Notes: generated by a model from the sequence alone, not told the origin. Numbered from the stretch's first letter, positions 49,331 to 62,785 are shown. The stretch: DNA of 64,000 nucleotides from Coriaria nepalensis (GCA_027186245.1 CP114493.1:7943501-8007500); one strand, 5' to 3'. Numbers and translations are program-made.

Positions 49331-49840
49331 AAGTAATCCCGAGATAAAGGAGATTTCTTTTCCAGTTTGGGAAGTTCAAGGATTTTCAATTAGAAAAGCT
49401 CAGTTTTGAAACTTTGAACCGAGTAAATTGGTCTGGGTCTGGCTGGGCAAATGCGCTGATCAAGGTGACATTGAGTTCATGTTCATGTTCGATATGATAA
49501 CATTACAGAACAACTTTCACAACTTTGTAATGTGGAATCAAGAGAAAGAATGAGCTAACTTGTTGCATATGATACTTTACGATATTGATTGTGTCAACTT
49601 AATGGAATATACAAAGAATACATATAAATCTTTCTCCGAAATTCATCATATTCACGCATGAAGCTAGTTATTCAAATAAAAGTACTAAGATTGGAGGCAA
49701 AAACAGGCATAGTTTAAATAAATTAAATAAACGGTGAAGAAAAAAAGGGTTTCGAACTCGCCCATCTAATTGGAAATTTCCCGTTTCCTCTTTTGTAGTA
49801 GCAACTATTTATATACGTCATCAGATATGCCAGATTGGAT
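49331..49840. other. Convergent 3' intergenic region
   Basis: Spacer between RUS3 (+) and the erlin-like gene (-); 3' untranslated regions only. No gene recognised. Confidence 0.5.
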
Positions 49841-52358
49841 TCAAGTGTCCGAGTTCTCCGTCCCATATACACCTTTCGACACCTTTTCTGATGACTGATG
49901 CAGGAAATTCCCAAGCAGCCTCTGATCTAAGACCATAGTGGGTACCTATATGAACAAGTTTGTTGACTTAATCGATTAAAAGATAGAGAAAGATTGAACA
50001 TAGTAGATATGCGAGAATTTCTCTAGATATGCAAATGTGATAGATGATGATGAATAGCGGGTCCCACTTTAGTAATTAACTAAATAGTTAATTAAAACGT
50101 AGACACGGGAATGAGATCATTGTACCTTTTCACCAAAGAAGATTTTTGTGTTATCAGCAATGGCGTCGATGAATTTAAGCTCAAGGAATTGGGGTGTGAG
50201 CTTCAACTTGTTTGCTTCGGCTTCTTTTAATACACTGAAATTTGAGACAGCATATATATATATATATATATATCATCATCATCATCATGATGTTAGAATT
50301 ATCACTAAAAGGAAGAAATGGGGAAATGCTTGAAACAAGAAGAATGGGAATCTAACCGATAGAAATCCGCATCCGCTAGACTCTTTTCCCGAGCAAGGTA
50401 CATTTGGTTATCAATTTCTTGCTGCCTCCTGGCACTATCCTTCTCCATCAACTTCTGTTCCATGAGGATCTTGCTCACATTAGCATTCTTCTCAGCTTCA
50501 CTGATTGCCATCTTCTTACTTGTCTCTGCCCCTTTCTCGACTACTTTCTGTCTCTCGATAGCAATTAAGACCTACAAAATTTGAATATCTAAGAACTAAA
50601 GCTACAATAATGCTAAGCAGTGTTCAACAATGCTAAGCAAACATAATATCTATATACAAATCTTAAGTTCGTTCATCATAGTTTGTATACTTTCGTTTAT
50701 TTGATCTGTTTTCATGCTCTTTAACAAACCACATAAAGAATGATGTGTTTAACTGATAGTATTTACTCTTACTCAATGTATGCTTAGTCCATTGTAAACA
50801 AAAAGGACAAAAAAAAGAAGAAGGAAATTATATCTATCTAAAATCGGCACCTTAGTGCGTTCCTCTTCCATCTGTTCAAAATTCCGTCTTATAGTATCTG
50901 GGATGGTAGGCTTTGTCACTCGCACACTAATTATTTCAATACCAGGTGCATAGCGTGTGCAATCACCTTGAAGAGCATCTTTCATTTTTTCATCAATCTG
51001 AAAAGCATCAAGGATCAATGGTAAAGAGTGCGAAGAGAGTGGGTGAAGACGTGTCGGTGCAAATAACTTGAGTCAATGATTATTTCTCACCTGATCAAAC
51101 ACATCAATATAAACTTGCTGAAGGGAGTGAGAGCTACAAAACTGATTGATCTCGTGATGTATCTTATCATATATCCATGTATTATCATATTGCACACCGT
51201 AATTTAGCAGTGTCTCAAACACAAATTCCTTGCGAAGACGATTGACCACCTGAAAAATGCATCACCATCAGCACGGAAAAAAATGTCAAACAAGAAATTG
51301 CTAGCAACAATAAGAATGAAGAGAGTCTCGTAGCTCTACCTCTATCTTCTCAAAGTTTATCATGACACCTCCCTTTGTCCCACATGGAATATCTCTAACC
51401 TGCACTCAAGGACAATTGATAAAAGGTAAATCCATGTACCAGTCCGGTAAGAAGCTGATGTTGGCATAATCATAAAATAATAAAGAAAACGCCTTAGAAT
51501 CCATCCAACCATAATCATAAAACAGTCTCTTCCTAGAATTATTAGAAATCATCTATGTTCACACTTCGACAGATCACGTTTACCTGATCAGTTTGAAGGG
51601 TCACTTGAACAGGCTCATAATGGGTTATGAGAGGCATCTTTATATGAAAACCTGAAATAACTAAGTCAGGCAGGTAGACAATAAGCTGAAAACAGCTACC
51701 AAACGAAATCCAGGAAAATTTCAGGACCTGGCTCTGTAATTGTTTTCAAGAGGGCACCTCCTCTCCAGTATACCCCAACATGACCTTCTGGAACTTGGTG
51801 CAGAATAGCTAAGCTACTCTTAATGCTTGGTGTTGTTGGTATCACCATCTGGAAACATTTATCATAAACTATTATCAGCTTCTCATATGAGTTAAAACTA
51901 AAGTTAAATCTAAACTAGGTAGTTAATAATTATTGTGAAAGCTCAATAAGGTGACGATCAACTAATCTATGGACGATCTTTTGATTTCACCAAAATGTAC
52001 TTCACTCAAACTAAAAAGAAAGGGAGCAAAAAATCTATGTGCTACTTTTAGAATCAGAGCAGATACGATTTACGAACTTACGAAGAAATGAAAATCACAC
52101 AAATTGGATTGAAATCACGGATTAGAAGACGGCTAATCACAAAATTGCCAACCAAACGATAAGATAAATTAGAATTCGATGATGAACTAATTGAAGAAAC
52201 AGCGGTGATGATGAACTTAATCATAAATATAAAGCGAGGAAGTTTGTTACCGTGACGCATATGACGATAAAGGAGAAGAGCATTATGCAAATGGCGGATG
52301 AATTTCCTTCGGGTCCAGGCGGTGGAGCTCCTTCTCGCTGTTGCTGCTGTGAATCCAT
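49841..52358 (-). CDS. Erlin-like SPFH (band 7) protein
   Basis: ER-membrane SPFH-domain scaffold, homologous to animal erlin-1/2; in animals these form a ring complex in ER-associated degradation. Exon 1 is 52358-52251, with an N-terminal Gln/Pro-rich stretch and one transmembrane helix ([15 protein letters not shown]). Then come [50 protein letters not shown] and [15 protein letters not shown]. The coiled-coil region is [20 protein letters not shown]. The end is [27 protein letters not shown] and [15 protein letters not shown], then the stop at 49841-49843. The domain order and end match plant erlin-like proteins (Arabidopsis At2g03510 type). A coding-strand (TA)n(CAT)n repeat lies in the last-but-one intron. 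Confidence 0.92.
50251..50287. repeat. Compound microsatellite (AT)n(CAT)n
   Basis: About 22 bases of AT repeat followed by five CAT units, within an intron of the erlin-like gene. Confidence 0.85.
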
Positions 52359-52947
52359 GGCGGTTACTCTCAGAACAAGTTTGCACCTTTGCTTCGGTAA
52401 CAAGTCCAGAGAATATGTGTATGCTATTTATTTATAGTTATAGTTTTGCTAATCCAAATTTATTACTTTCTTATAGTGAATGCTTCTTTTATGTGCAATG
52501 GAGCAGCAAAGTTTGGTGCACCAGCTTCACCACGTAACAATAAATAACATATCTTTTGTTTGTTGTTATACAAGTGTTGTGCTCTGTGGTCATATAATCA
52601 TTTTTTCTTACGAGTAATCAATTTTTTATTTTTTTTTGTTGCGATTCGTTTTTTTTCTCCATTCAAACTCTAGTACATGACAATTGGCATGACCATTGAC
52701 CAATACGTGGAATTACATTGGCTCCAGTTTGCAAGTTCACTGGTTGCATGGGGCGTGCTATGTATGAATTTAGGCCTTTGGAGGAGTGCAATAACCTCGT
52801 TTACCGTTTGGTTGACAGTTTAAAATAGGTTTTGGAGCAAAACATGGATGTGAAGCTTAAGAACAAGTCATTGCTTATCATTTTTTCGGTTTGGTTTCCT
52901 AGTAATTCGTATATATATTCTTTTGAACGCATTTATTGTCTAATTTA

Positions 52948-52991
<44 letters not shown>

Positions 52992-54170
52992 GCCTTATAT
53001 GACAATGTCAATTCATTATCTCAATAGACTTTATGATGTTACTAAAAATAGTTAGACACGACTTGATCTAAATAAGATGTAATTTCTTTCGTTGTCAAGA
53101 CTAGGCTCAATTTTAAAATCTTTTATTTATTAAAAAAAAAACCCAAAAAAAATGATTAAAGAGAGAACTTAAAAGAGTATAAAAGAGGCCAAGAGGGTAG
53201 AGAAACTATTCCTCCTGCCTTGTATTTTCGTGTAAGTGAGAATTAAGAAATTTTTAGTTAAATTAAATTTATTATAAACAGATTAATCATAATGAAAATG
53301 CAAATTCATATATGACATCATCTATTATATCAGATCATGTATATAATAATTATGATTGATTCTATGTTTATAAACCAAACATACCCAATAATTTCTCAAT
53401 TGATTGAATGAATCACTCACTGGTCCAGTTCGTTTATAAACAAAACTCGAAACTAATGTTATACCCTTTTGGCCCTTGGACATATTCAAAGACAATACAT
53501 GAACGCCGCAAAGGCAAGAGAGAAGAGAGACAGGGAAATGTGAACAAGCCCTTTAACTTATCCTAAAGAACAGCAAAAGTAGCTGCTTTTCTTGCAGGCT
53601 TAATCATCATTGCCAAATTGATGACGGAGTTTGTTTAGCAGGAAAAGGGTAAATGATCACTTACCGACAACTATCGTAACACCTACTCATGCAAACGGGA
53701 TCATAGCATACAATGTATGAACCAAATTCAAAGAACATAACATACGCATAAGATAAGGATCATATAAACTACTAATAGGGGGGGGGGGGGGGGGGGCGGT
53801 GAGGTACGAACTTCAAATTCAATAAAAAATCACTACATCTCTTCTTCTCATAGATTAGATTTACAAAAAGCTAATAAATAATAAGTCCCCCCCCCCCCAC
53901 CCCCACCCCCACCCCCCAAACCAAAAAGGAGGAATCCCATTCCCCCCCTAACCTTTTTTTTTTTTTGTCTCTTTTCATACAAAGGGTACAATAAAAAAAA
54001 TAAACGACAGAACAACAAAAGAAACCTTAGTGGGGTGGGGTGGGGTTTTTTTTTTTCTTTTTTTTTGTCATGTTCTCGTTCTCTAGATTCTTCTTCACGA
54101 GGTTTACGTGGCGAAATCTCATCCACCCCATTAAACTCCACATGTAACCATCTTGGCGGATCAATCATGT
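52359..54170. other. Intergenic region between erlin-like and PDCB-like genes
   Basis: Erlin promoter on the left, PDCB 3' end on the right. It holds a 40-bp (TA)n run and long homopolymers: G at 53779-53796, C at 53887-53897 and 53941-53947, plus poly-T runs at 53952-53966 and around 54047. No gene recognised. Confidence 0.5.
52950..52989. repeat. (TA)n microsatellite
   Basis: About twenty TA units in intergenic DNA. Confidence 0.9.
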
Positions 54171-55594
54171 TCAGCACCAAAGCAGGAAGTAGCAGCCTGA
54201 AATGCAGAGTGCTAGAGAGTAGAAAAAGAGACTGGTGAGTTGAGTGTGGGCCACAGCTCCACTCCCGTCGAGGCCTGTTCCGGACGGGCTTATCCCTGAC
54301 CCAAACACTGTAGGAGTAGTGGTAGTCGGAGAGGTAGTTGTGGAGGGAGTTGTGGTGGTGGAAGGGGTAATTGTGGACGGAGTCGTGGTGGACGGCGTGG
54401 TGGTGCTTGGGGGGGTGGTTGACGGCGTGGTGGTGCTTGGGGGGGTCGTTGATGGTGTGGTGGTGCTCGGAGCCGTACCTGCAGTGCTGAAATTACCATA
54501 AATAATTTCTTTAGTTTTTACCTTTTACTACTTTCTAGCTGTTAAAAAAAAAAAAAAAGGTGAATTTTAAGTGGGAAATAAGTGTGAAGGAGAGAAAATA
54601 AAAATTCTTGATTAGATGAAGAGGACAAGGAAAATTTTAGTGACAAATCAAAACCATCATGACAACTCAATGTTGTAAGGAATAACCAGATCACAGGTGT
54701 TAAAAATTAACTAAATAAATAATATTAATATATATTTTTTCCCGATCGCTTTCCCATCGAATCATATTCTTTCTGCTAATTATAACACATGTTCTTGGTT
54801 ACTAATGAAAACCCCCTTTCAGAAAATTTAATGATTAAATATTCGTTCTTTTTTTTCCTATTTACTTCCTTTTGAGGAAGTGAATCATTACATTTCCCGT
54901 TCACAAGCCAAGCTTATGCAACAAAATTGCAGATTTAATAAAGAAAAAGATAATAAATCAATCAATCAATCAAAAGAACTAAAAAGCAGTAAGAAATGAA
55001 GGGGTAAACGATGAGTACCTGGGGCTAGCAGGATAAACACAAGTACCAGTAGATGCAGCTGCAAAAATCATCCACACAAAATTACTTAAACAACACACAC
55101 ACACACCCAAAAAAAAAGAAAAAAAAGCCTAACCGGGAGCTGTAACAGTCGGAGTAGCAGTTCCTGAAAAATCACAGCTGCCAGAAACTTGACCCTTTCT
55201 TTGGAAGTAGCTATTAACAGCATAATCGCAGTGATTTTTCACTGTGTTTGGTTGATAACAAGCCCCACTTGACTGAATGGTAGAGCAATCAGCTCCTGCT
55301 CCACAGGCATAATCTATTGCCTTTTGCATAGCTTGCTCGCTGGCTCCATCCTTGCATAAGCAGTAGTTAGCACCTATCAACAAAAAAGACGACATTTTTC
55401 TACTTTAGAAATTGACCCAGATGGCAAAACAAACAGGAAGAAAATCAGAATCAGATGAGAACCCATTTCAGAGAAGTGGGGAAAATCCATAAATCTAACA
55501 TCGGGAGGCGAGATTTTCACTAGAAAATCATGGAAAACTTACTTGAATAGCTAATAAGGGCCAAGAGGACAACTAAGCACACTAAATAGGCCAT
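54171..55594 (-). CDS. Plasmodesmata callose-binding (X8 domain) GPI-anchored protein
   Basis: Cell-wall protein that binds callose at plasmodesmata and limits cell-to-cell movement (PDCB family). Exons are 55594-55543, 55373-55134, 55058-55019 and 54486-54171, giving 215 residues with consistent phases. Signal peptide about 1-18 (MAYLVCLVVLLALISYS). The X8/CBM43 domain is about 20-103 with the conserved cysteines: YCLCKDG, ALDYAC-like AIDYACGAGADCSTIQ, GACYQPNT, HCDYAVNSYFQ and GSCDFSGTA. Then a Ser/Thr/Pro tail made of near-identical ten-residue units (STTTPSTTPP), and a GPI-type end: small residues GSGA followed by a hydrophobic C-terminus (LFFYSLALCISGCYFLLW). PDCB3-like is the closest name, but related X8-GPI proteins are possible. 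Confidence 0.9.
54391..54475. repeat. 30-bp coding tandem repeat in PDCB tail
   Basis: Units 54391-54420 and 54421-54450 differ at one base; a diverged partial unit follows to about 54475. Each unit encodes the decapeptide STTTPSTTPP on the minus strand. Confidence 0.85.
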
Positions 55595-58500
55595 TTGGGT
55601 TTGTTAAAAAGCAAGATCCTTGTTGGGGATTATTGGTTAGAGTTTGGGGTGGGCAATATGGGACTATGGGTTATGAGAGAGAGAGAGAGAGTTTCACAGT
55701 AGGAGAGTTAAATGAAACCAGTATCGAGAAAGTGAAGGTCGGTTGTGTAGAACTGAAGGCTTTTATTTATGTCAGCAAGTAAAGTTAGGGCGAGTGTACA
55801 AAGGGATTTTTATTTTATTTTATTTATTAAAAAAAAAAAAAACTGTACATTAAAATGTATAAAGGGTTTTTATTATTAAACTGTCCATTTTGTGGGGGAA
55901 AGACGTATGGGGAAGTGAGCTACTGCGAAGCTGTTTTGGTGAATGGGGTGACGTGTATTTGACCGTTTTTGTGTAATAAGATCTATTTTTGTTTTCAAAC
56001 GGTCGTAAACTCAGTCGGAGCCACGTGGGTTGTCAAAGTTTAACCCAACCGGGAACCTGGTTCATTAGTAGGCTGGTGCCGCTGCGGAAAATTGGGCGGC
56101 GTGGTCCTAAGCTCGGCCAGGTTACACTGCTACTGATTTGTGAGCTGTTATTTATTCCAGTGATATTATATTAGAGATCCTTCTTAGTTGATGTGCTGTC
56201 GCCTGTCAAAATAGATTGGTGTCGTCATGTTCATCTCATGTCGACTCATAGTTCATGATGCAACTTCATCTTTTTGTGTCGTTCTACTTTTTGTATTGAT
56301 AATAATCATGTATATGCTGCCTTCATGCCTCCCGGCCACATTAAATGGTGAGTCTTTTTTATATAATATGCCATCAATTTTTGTCCATAATTTATTGGAT
56401 ATATTTAATTAAGATAAATTAATTTATTTTAATTATATATAAAATTAATATATAATATAATAATATATATAATTTATATTCAATTAAAACAAATTAATTC
56501 ACGATAATTTATTTAAAATTTTCTCAAATTTTAAAAACAAATCACAAACAGAAAAATCAAACCTACTAACTATCTAACAAAACCAAAAATCATTAGAACC
56601 ACTAGTACTAGGGCAAGACTCCTGCTTACCGACATAACCCTTTCACGAATCCTTGTTCAAGTTTTCAGAAGTCGAGATCAATAATTTGATATAACATGTT
56701 GACATAAATTTCCGTTCATTAATGAAAGGTTATATCGTCTATAATATATTTCAAAATCAGTACAATGTAAACTGCAGGCGAGGTGATTGTCGGTCATTCC
56801 CGTTCTGACGTTCTAATTAGTTTTCTAAAAGAAAATGTCGAGAGTATTTAGAGTATTTGTTATTCTATTAATAAATATGCATTACCTCTTACTGTTAAGA
56901 CATTTGGTTTTTATATCTGATTTAAATTGGGAGGCTCTCAACAGCTTTATACGTATCGTACTTTCATTACTCAATACTTTAACCCCCCTACTCCATGATG
57001 GTATCAGCGCCTCACAGATATGATAGGAATATGCTCCCCACTCACACGCCTCCCGATATAGTACAGCGCCGCCTTAATTTGATATCGTCCATAGCACCTC
57101 AATGTGCCGTAAAGCCACTTCTATCTAACACCCCAGAGACATGGTCTCCACTCATGTGTCAGTCTCTTTCCATATGTCGCTCCCATCAGTATAGTTGTTC
57201 AATAGTCTGAGCTAAACGGGAAAATATCTGCCTCAGTCTTAATATTTTCTTAAGACATCTCATCTTGTCTAATTATTGTTAGGCGGGCTGATGCCACTTC
57301 AACCCTTCCCAACCTCGCCCTCAGTCATCATCTCCTATCGATACTCTATTTCTGTTATCTCTGCCAACTATGTCTAACATTAATTTCTAAAACTGTCTCG
57401 AAATCAGGTATAACATAACCCTTTCATGATTTTTATGATTTTGACTCCTCTTGCTATTTTCTATATTCATTAATTTGATAATTAAAAAAACTTGATCACT
57501 TCTCACCTTCTTCAAAGTATTATTCAATAAGATATTATTATTTAAGATAATGAATTATTAAACCAATAGGATATTAAAGATGCATGAACTCATTTGTGAA
57601 ACATTCTTATATGTTTTGTCTCCGACAATATCATAGTCAAATTGTATGAACTCATATCATAGACAATATCTTGATGTTTTTAATGAGGTTGATTCCACCA
57701 ACGAATATATTCGATCCTCTTTCTCCTTTTTCTTTTCTTGTCCAAAGACAATTTAGTGATCAAATCTATAATTAAATCTAACATCAATTAAACAGTATGA
57801 TAAGAAAATCTGTTAAACATAATAGGTTTTAGATTTTACAATAGTTACCATCAGTTTTTAATGGGTATATATTCCGATAATTTTTTGCATTAGTATAATT
57901 CATAAATTATTATCGTAATTTGATAAATGAAATCATATATTTAACATAATTGAATGAATATACATAATATGATTTCATTTATCAAGAATAGTACATGAAT
58001 TATACTCTCCTTAACTTTAGCCTACTAAGAAACACACTCCACCTCTTTTTTTTTTTTTTTTACTCTACTAATATAGTAAGTAATATGTAAGGGTTACTTG
58101 TAGATGTCAATCAATAGCTTGAAGATGAAGTTACTACTAAGCTGCCAATGTGTATATAGTAGGCAGTTTGGTGAAGATAAAAATAGAGATACTTTAGAAC
58201 ACTTCCTTTTACCTTATTTCATATATTGACAAGAAAAGAGAGTATATATTCTTCTTATTAAAAGTTAGTTGAACTGCTCAAGTATCTTATGTTACTAAGA
58301 AAGTTCAAATATTTCAAATTACAAGAGATCTATTTTGTGACTTGACCTTTGGATCTCTTAAAGATTACACAATACTTGATCAACTCACCTAACCGGACAC
58401 CGGACGGCTTAGTTTTCAGACGGAGGTTTATAATCCAAGACAGTCTGTACGGTCTGCAACATTTACTAAGCATCATGACATGTCCGGCAAACGCAAATAT

Positions 58501-59000
58501 ATTACGAGGATAAATACTAGAGAGACGTGGATACAAATCTTAGTGTGACTGTCATTCTATTGAAATTAGAGTTGCATAATACAGAATCGGTGAAAATTGG
58601 GAAATATTCTTATAATGTTTATAAAATTTGTATCCACTTAACCATGGCAGATTCTTCTTATTTCCGCCATTTCTAGGAATTATAATTGTTGCAGATAGAG
58701 AAGGCCTTTGAGGTGAACTTCAACAGCGAGAACTCTTGTAACCAAAATGAAAACCCGCTCTTTTTACATAGTTTTATCAACCCTTCTAAGAAGCTGGATT
58801 TGGAGTAACTTTCTGAAATTGGAGGTAAAATATAAAAATAGAGAAATAAGAGTTACGTACAGAATGACAAGCATCGGATTGATGATGATGATGATGATGT
58901 TTATTCTTCACAAGTTGTCATGTTAATGCAGTCTTTCTCGTGTTCGGAGTTTTCTTCGAAAACAAGCAATTTTGATATCATCCAAAGGAAAAATGAAAAA
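55595..59000. other. 3.4-kb intergenic region between PDCB-like and TPT genes
   Basis: PDCB promoter at the left, with a (GA)n run near 55676-55691. Then AT-rich DNA, a possible LTR-element remnant near 56600-57420 with a primer-binding-site-like sequence at 56999-57011, and a hairpin-forming palindrome at 57892-58006. The rightmost part is the TPT 3' flank. No gene recognised. Confidence 0.45.
57892..58006. repeat. 115-bp interrupted palindrome
   Basis: A 12-bp arm (57892-57903) and a 19-bp arm (57920-57938) are perfectly repeated in inverted order at 57995-58006 and 57967-57985. The loop is about 28 bp. This is the size and form of a miniature inverted-repeat element or a transcribed hairpin. 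Confidence 0.7.
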
Positions 59001-61376
59001 CTAAAATATGCTTACTCGTTTTTCTTCTTCCATTTTGGCCTTTATAAAAGAGTAGATGGCAACTCCTGCAATTGCTATGATGGTACCGATTCCAGTTTGT
59101 GTTGAAATCCTATTGCCTACGGAAGACAATTCCAGATATTTCAACGCAGAAATTCGGGCCTATAAAGGAAACACCATAGAGATAAAATATGAAGAACAGG
59201 CCATGAGAAATTATTTACCGAAAACCACGATCGAGAATCCAATCACAAAGACTCGCTTCAATACATTCCCAACGGCATGAGTAAGTGGCGCCACTCTTTC
59301 CAATGTGTTTGTAGCGAGCTGTGTTACAGCAAGCTCAATATGTTAGCCAGATAGATGAACAATTAAGTTACTGAAAGAGATTAAGCTATAAGATTGAATT
59401 ATATTATTCTCAAGAGATCACCTGATTGTAGAGATGATAGAACAATCCAATCCAGAAGAGATCAGACAAGAACTTGTACAGACCCACTTTAACAATAGCA
59501 TCACTAAATCCATACTGCATCAATTTCGGTCCTTCGATCTGAAACCAAGTTAAAGAGCATCCATATTATGAGTGAAAAGAAAAGCAACCAAAAACGAAAA
59601 GAACTGAGAATTTTAGTAATTTTCACTGACTAGTAAGCTTACAAGTATTGCCGGTGGGATGCAGAAGAAAAGAGCGATTACGGAGGTGTAAGCATACACA
59701 TTGGTACTGTCCATTCCCGTCTGGTTAGAAGTTGAAACAAGCATTAAAAAATATGTAAAAGATCAAAACAGAGCAAAGTAGAGATGATTATAGGATTCCA
59801 GGTAACAAGTATTTACCATAGCTTTCTTTGAGTAAATGCTTCTATAGGTAAATGCAATGTTCGAAATCATTGCACTCGTAAAACCAGTCCAGTTGAAGGA
59901 AAGTTCGGTCAGTGATGCCATTGATACACCTAGAATAAAAATAGGCCATCGCATTATCTCTACATATACATATCTAATCTATTCAAATGTATAACAAAGG
60001 AATGAAAGGCAAACCTATAACAACTGGGGCCAGCGATAGCCATAGAGCAGCCGGAATATGTTGGCCGAGAACAAACTGAGAAGCTGAAGCACTAAAGAAA
60101 GGCTCCAAAGCTGAAAACAAACATCAACAAACTTAAAAAACAGCAAGATATTTTCTTTTATTATCTGACGGGTATCTGAAATACTGATACCTTTAATGGT
60201 GTGAGTGAAGGAAACAGCAACAGCTGCGAATGAAACATTAGACATGACATGTCCAAGGGCATGACACATAGAAACCGGAGTCAGTACTGCCAAGGTCTCT
60301 TTATCGATCGGCTAGTTTCATGAGAAAAATTCGATACCAATTAGAGTTTGCAACAAAATAAAAGAGAGACAGAAAGAAAAAACACGACTTACGGCACGTT
60401 TTGGTAGACCGAGGGCCCAACAGATGAGACAGTATATTACTCCAACAAGAAGATGTATAACGGAAACAAAGCTGGAAATATGTTTGGGTTTGGAAATCTT
60501 AGAATATGAAACAAAATGATTGATAAGAAAAAAAAGAAAGAATATCAGTTGTGAGAAATGACGTACTATGGATATGGGAAGTAATTGTAGACTTTCTTGT
60601 TGAGTATATTGAAGATGACATTTAGTAAGTACCTGCATGAGAGGATCTCACATATGTAAGGATACATTCATTATCTAAACTCACAAGTAAAAAATTGAAA
60701 AATTTACAGGAAATAAGAGTTACAAGTACTTTATAGTTAAATGATAACTTACCACATGAAGAAATAGAAACCGGTGACAAGTGCCGGGAATTTCGCAGCA
60801 AAACTCGTCGAAGGCTTAGCCAATCTGAGTTCAGAGATTTCATTTGTCAATCAGAAATTCTAAATAAGGTAGAACAAAAATGGAAGATTTTTATTTATTT
60901 TTTCTTGAACCTTCATTTTGATGATGGAAGTATATTATTACAAGCCAAGTTCCAGATATAGTTTCTAAACTTTCCATCTATTCAAACAGACGGAAAAATA
61001 ATTTCTAAGGAAACCAAAACAGAAAAATTATAGAACATTAAATATGAAATAAAAAATAAAAAACCAACCCGTCTGAGATTCCATCAGCATCAGCAGCTGC
61101 AGTAGCTACCACCACCGGAGACCGAACCGAACCTCGACGCTTTAGCAATTGGCCCCAACCCAAGAACGTCAGGGCCTTGCCGGAGAAGTCGTCAACCTGT
61201 GTCGGAAAATCCTTCCTCTCCGCCAACGGCGAGAAGCTCAAGCTTGAAGCTTGAGAAACACTTAGTCGACTTTTTGGCACAACATTACTCGCGAAAACTT
61301 TTTTGGCGGGCAAATAGAGTGAAGACAGTCGACAAGTTCCGATTGGAGAGTTGATTAAGCCTGTGATGGAAGCCAT
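59001..61376 (-). CDS. TPT: Chloroplast triose-phosphate/phosphate translocator (TPT)
   Basis: Inner-envelope antiporter that exports triose phosphates or 3-phosphoglycerate for inorganic phosphate, the main daytime carbon export route from chloroplasts. Exon 1, 61376-61069, encodes a Ser/Arg-rich transit peptide of about 80-100 residues. About eleven further exons give the drug/metabolite transporter fold: [116 protein letters not shown] and the end [15 protein letters not shown]. The Lys-Arg pair (LKRVF) that contacts substrate phosphate is present. These phrases match TPT rather than PPT, GPT or XPT. The stop TAG is at 59003-59001. No break was seen. Confidence 0.94.
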
Positions 61377-62785
61377 ATCAACTTACCCTGGAAAAAAAAA
61401 AAAAGTGATGTTTACTGAGAAAATTAAAACAGAGCGGATCAAAGCAAGAATACTATAGAGAGATTAAACAGCTGAGAAAACAAGAACCGAAGAAAAACAA
61501 AAGAGGAAATTTCTGAAAAAGGAAAATACTTTTGGGGCCAGAACTCAAAAGCAGGAAACTTTTTATTGTAAACTTAGTAATAAAATGATATGGCGGTTTG
61601 TACGAAACGAATGCTAGGCTTGAAGAAGGTTTGGTTGAAGGGAGTTTGCGACCAAGTAAGTGAGCAAATGCTTTCTTGCAGCGCGAGAGGAGGAAGATGG
61701 TTAAAGGAATAAAGGGAAGAGGGACTTGAGAGAGAGGGAGAGAGAGTATTTCCCTCTAAAATACTACAAGTTTGACTATTTGTTTACACAAACAATGAAG
61801 AGTTGACGTGGAAACAATTTAGTAAAGAAATACAGAAAGGGAATTAATTACATTTACGTCCTTAGACCTTACATATTAATGAAGGATATGAGTTATACAG
61901 ATGAAGAAGAAGAGCCGTTGCTGGTTACCGTTGAAAACGACCCTTCTTTTGTAGTTTTGGTAGCTGCTACCAAACTTCAGGTTAGTTATTTACTTTTTCC
62001 TTTTTTCTTTTTCTTTTTTTTTTTTTTGGCCAAAAGCTATTTACTTTTTTGTTGGTTAAACTCATTGAACGGTCAGTTTGTTTGTTTGTTTTTTTTTTAA
62101 ATATTATTTTCTTAAAATAATGAATAGAATCATGATATCATGATTGGATGGGTACTAAATAAAATAATTAAATTTATGAGCATACTCTAAAACATATATT
62201 TAAAACAAATTCGGTAATATTGAAGTTACGGCCAATAATTTTGTTTTTTTATTATTTATCATTTTATTTAAGTAGAATTCTAATTATTTTATCAATCGGA
62301 AGATGATAAATTTGCCATCTTTTATTAATATAAACATTATTAGTAGTTTTGAGATCGAATATTAGGATATAATAAGATATGGATTGAGTAAATTAAAAAA
62401 AAAATAATAATAATAATAATAATAATAATTCATTAGCGGCTTAGGCTTATAGCCCATGCCACATCAAGCAAAATGCATGCTTCATAATCACGATGTATAA
62501 ACATTTAAGTTAATGAATTTTCTGTCTTTTTCTAGTCTAAGCCCAGCCCATTGTTTACAGAAGAGACCAATTTGGCGGGTTTAAGCGCGGGTTCGGTTTA
62601 CTAGCGGTTAAACCGAACCCGCAAATGAGTATCTGTTCAAAGTTGGCAGCCCACTCGGATCAAATGCTAAAAGCCCTAAGCAGAAAAATCAATTCATTTC
62701 ATCGATCAAACATCTAAAATTCTGTAAAAGTGTGGTTTAATTGAAGACGCGAATCATAGTGCAGAAGAGAAATCTGCGTGTCAAT
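61377..62785. promoter_or_regulatory. Divergent promoter region TPT / EAF7-like
   Basis: About 1.4 kb between divergently transcribed genes. GA-rich leader near the TPT start (61720-61750), a T-rich run at 62006-62028 and an (AAT)n microsatellite at 62401-62431. A short frame starting at 61879 has no recognisable match and is not called. Confidence 0.4.

Noticed and set aside
53848..54180. Minus-strand frame with a glycine run near the PDCB 3' end
   Set aside because: Produced by C homopolymers and Lys-rich low complexity; it overlaps the PDCB 3' region and has no domain.
61879..62100. Plus-strand frame between TPT and the EAF7-like gene
   Set aside because: Most of its 3' half is a T run coding for phenylalanines; no homology recognised and no transcript signals.
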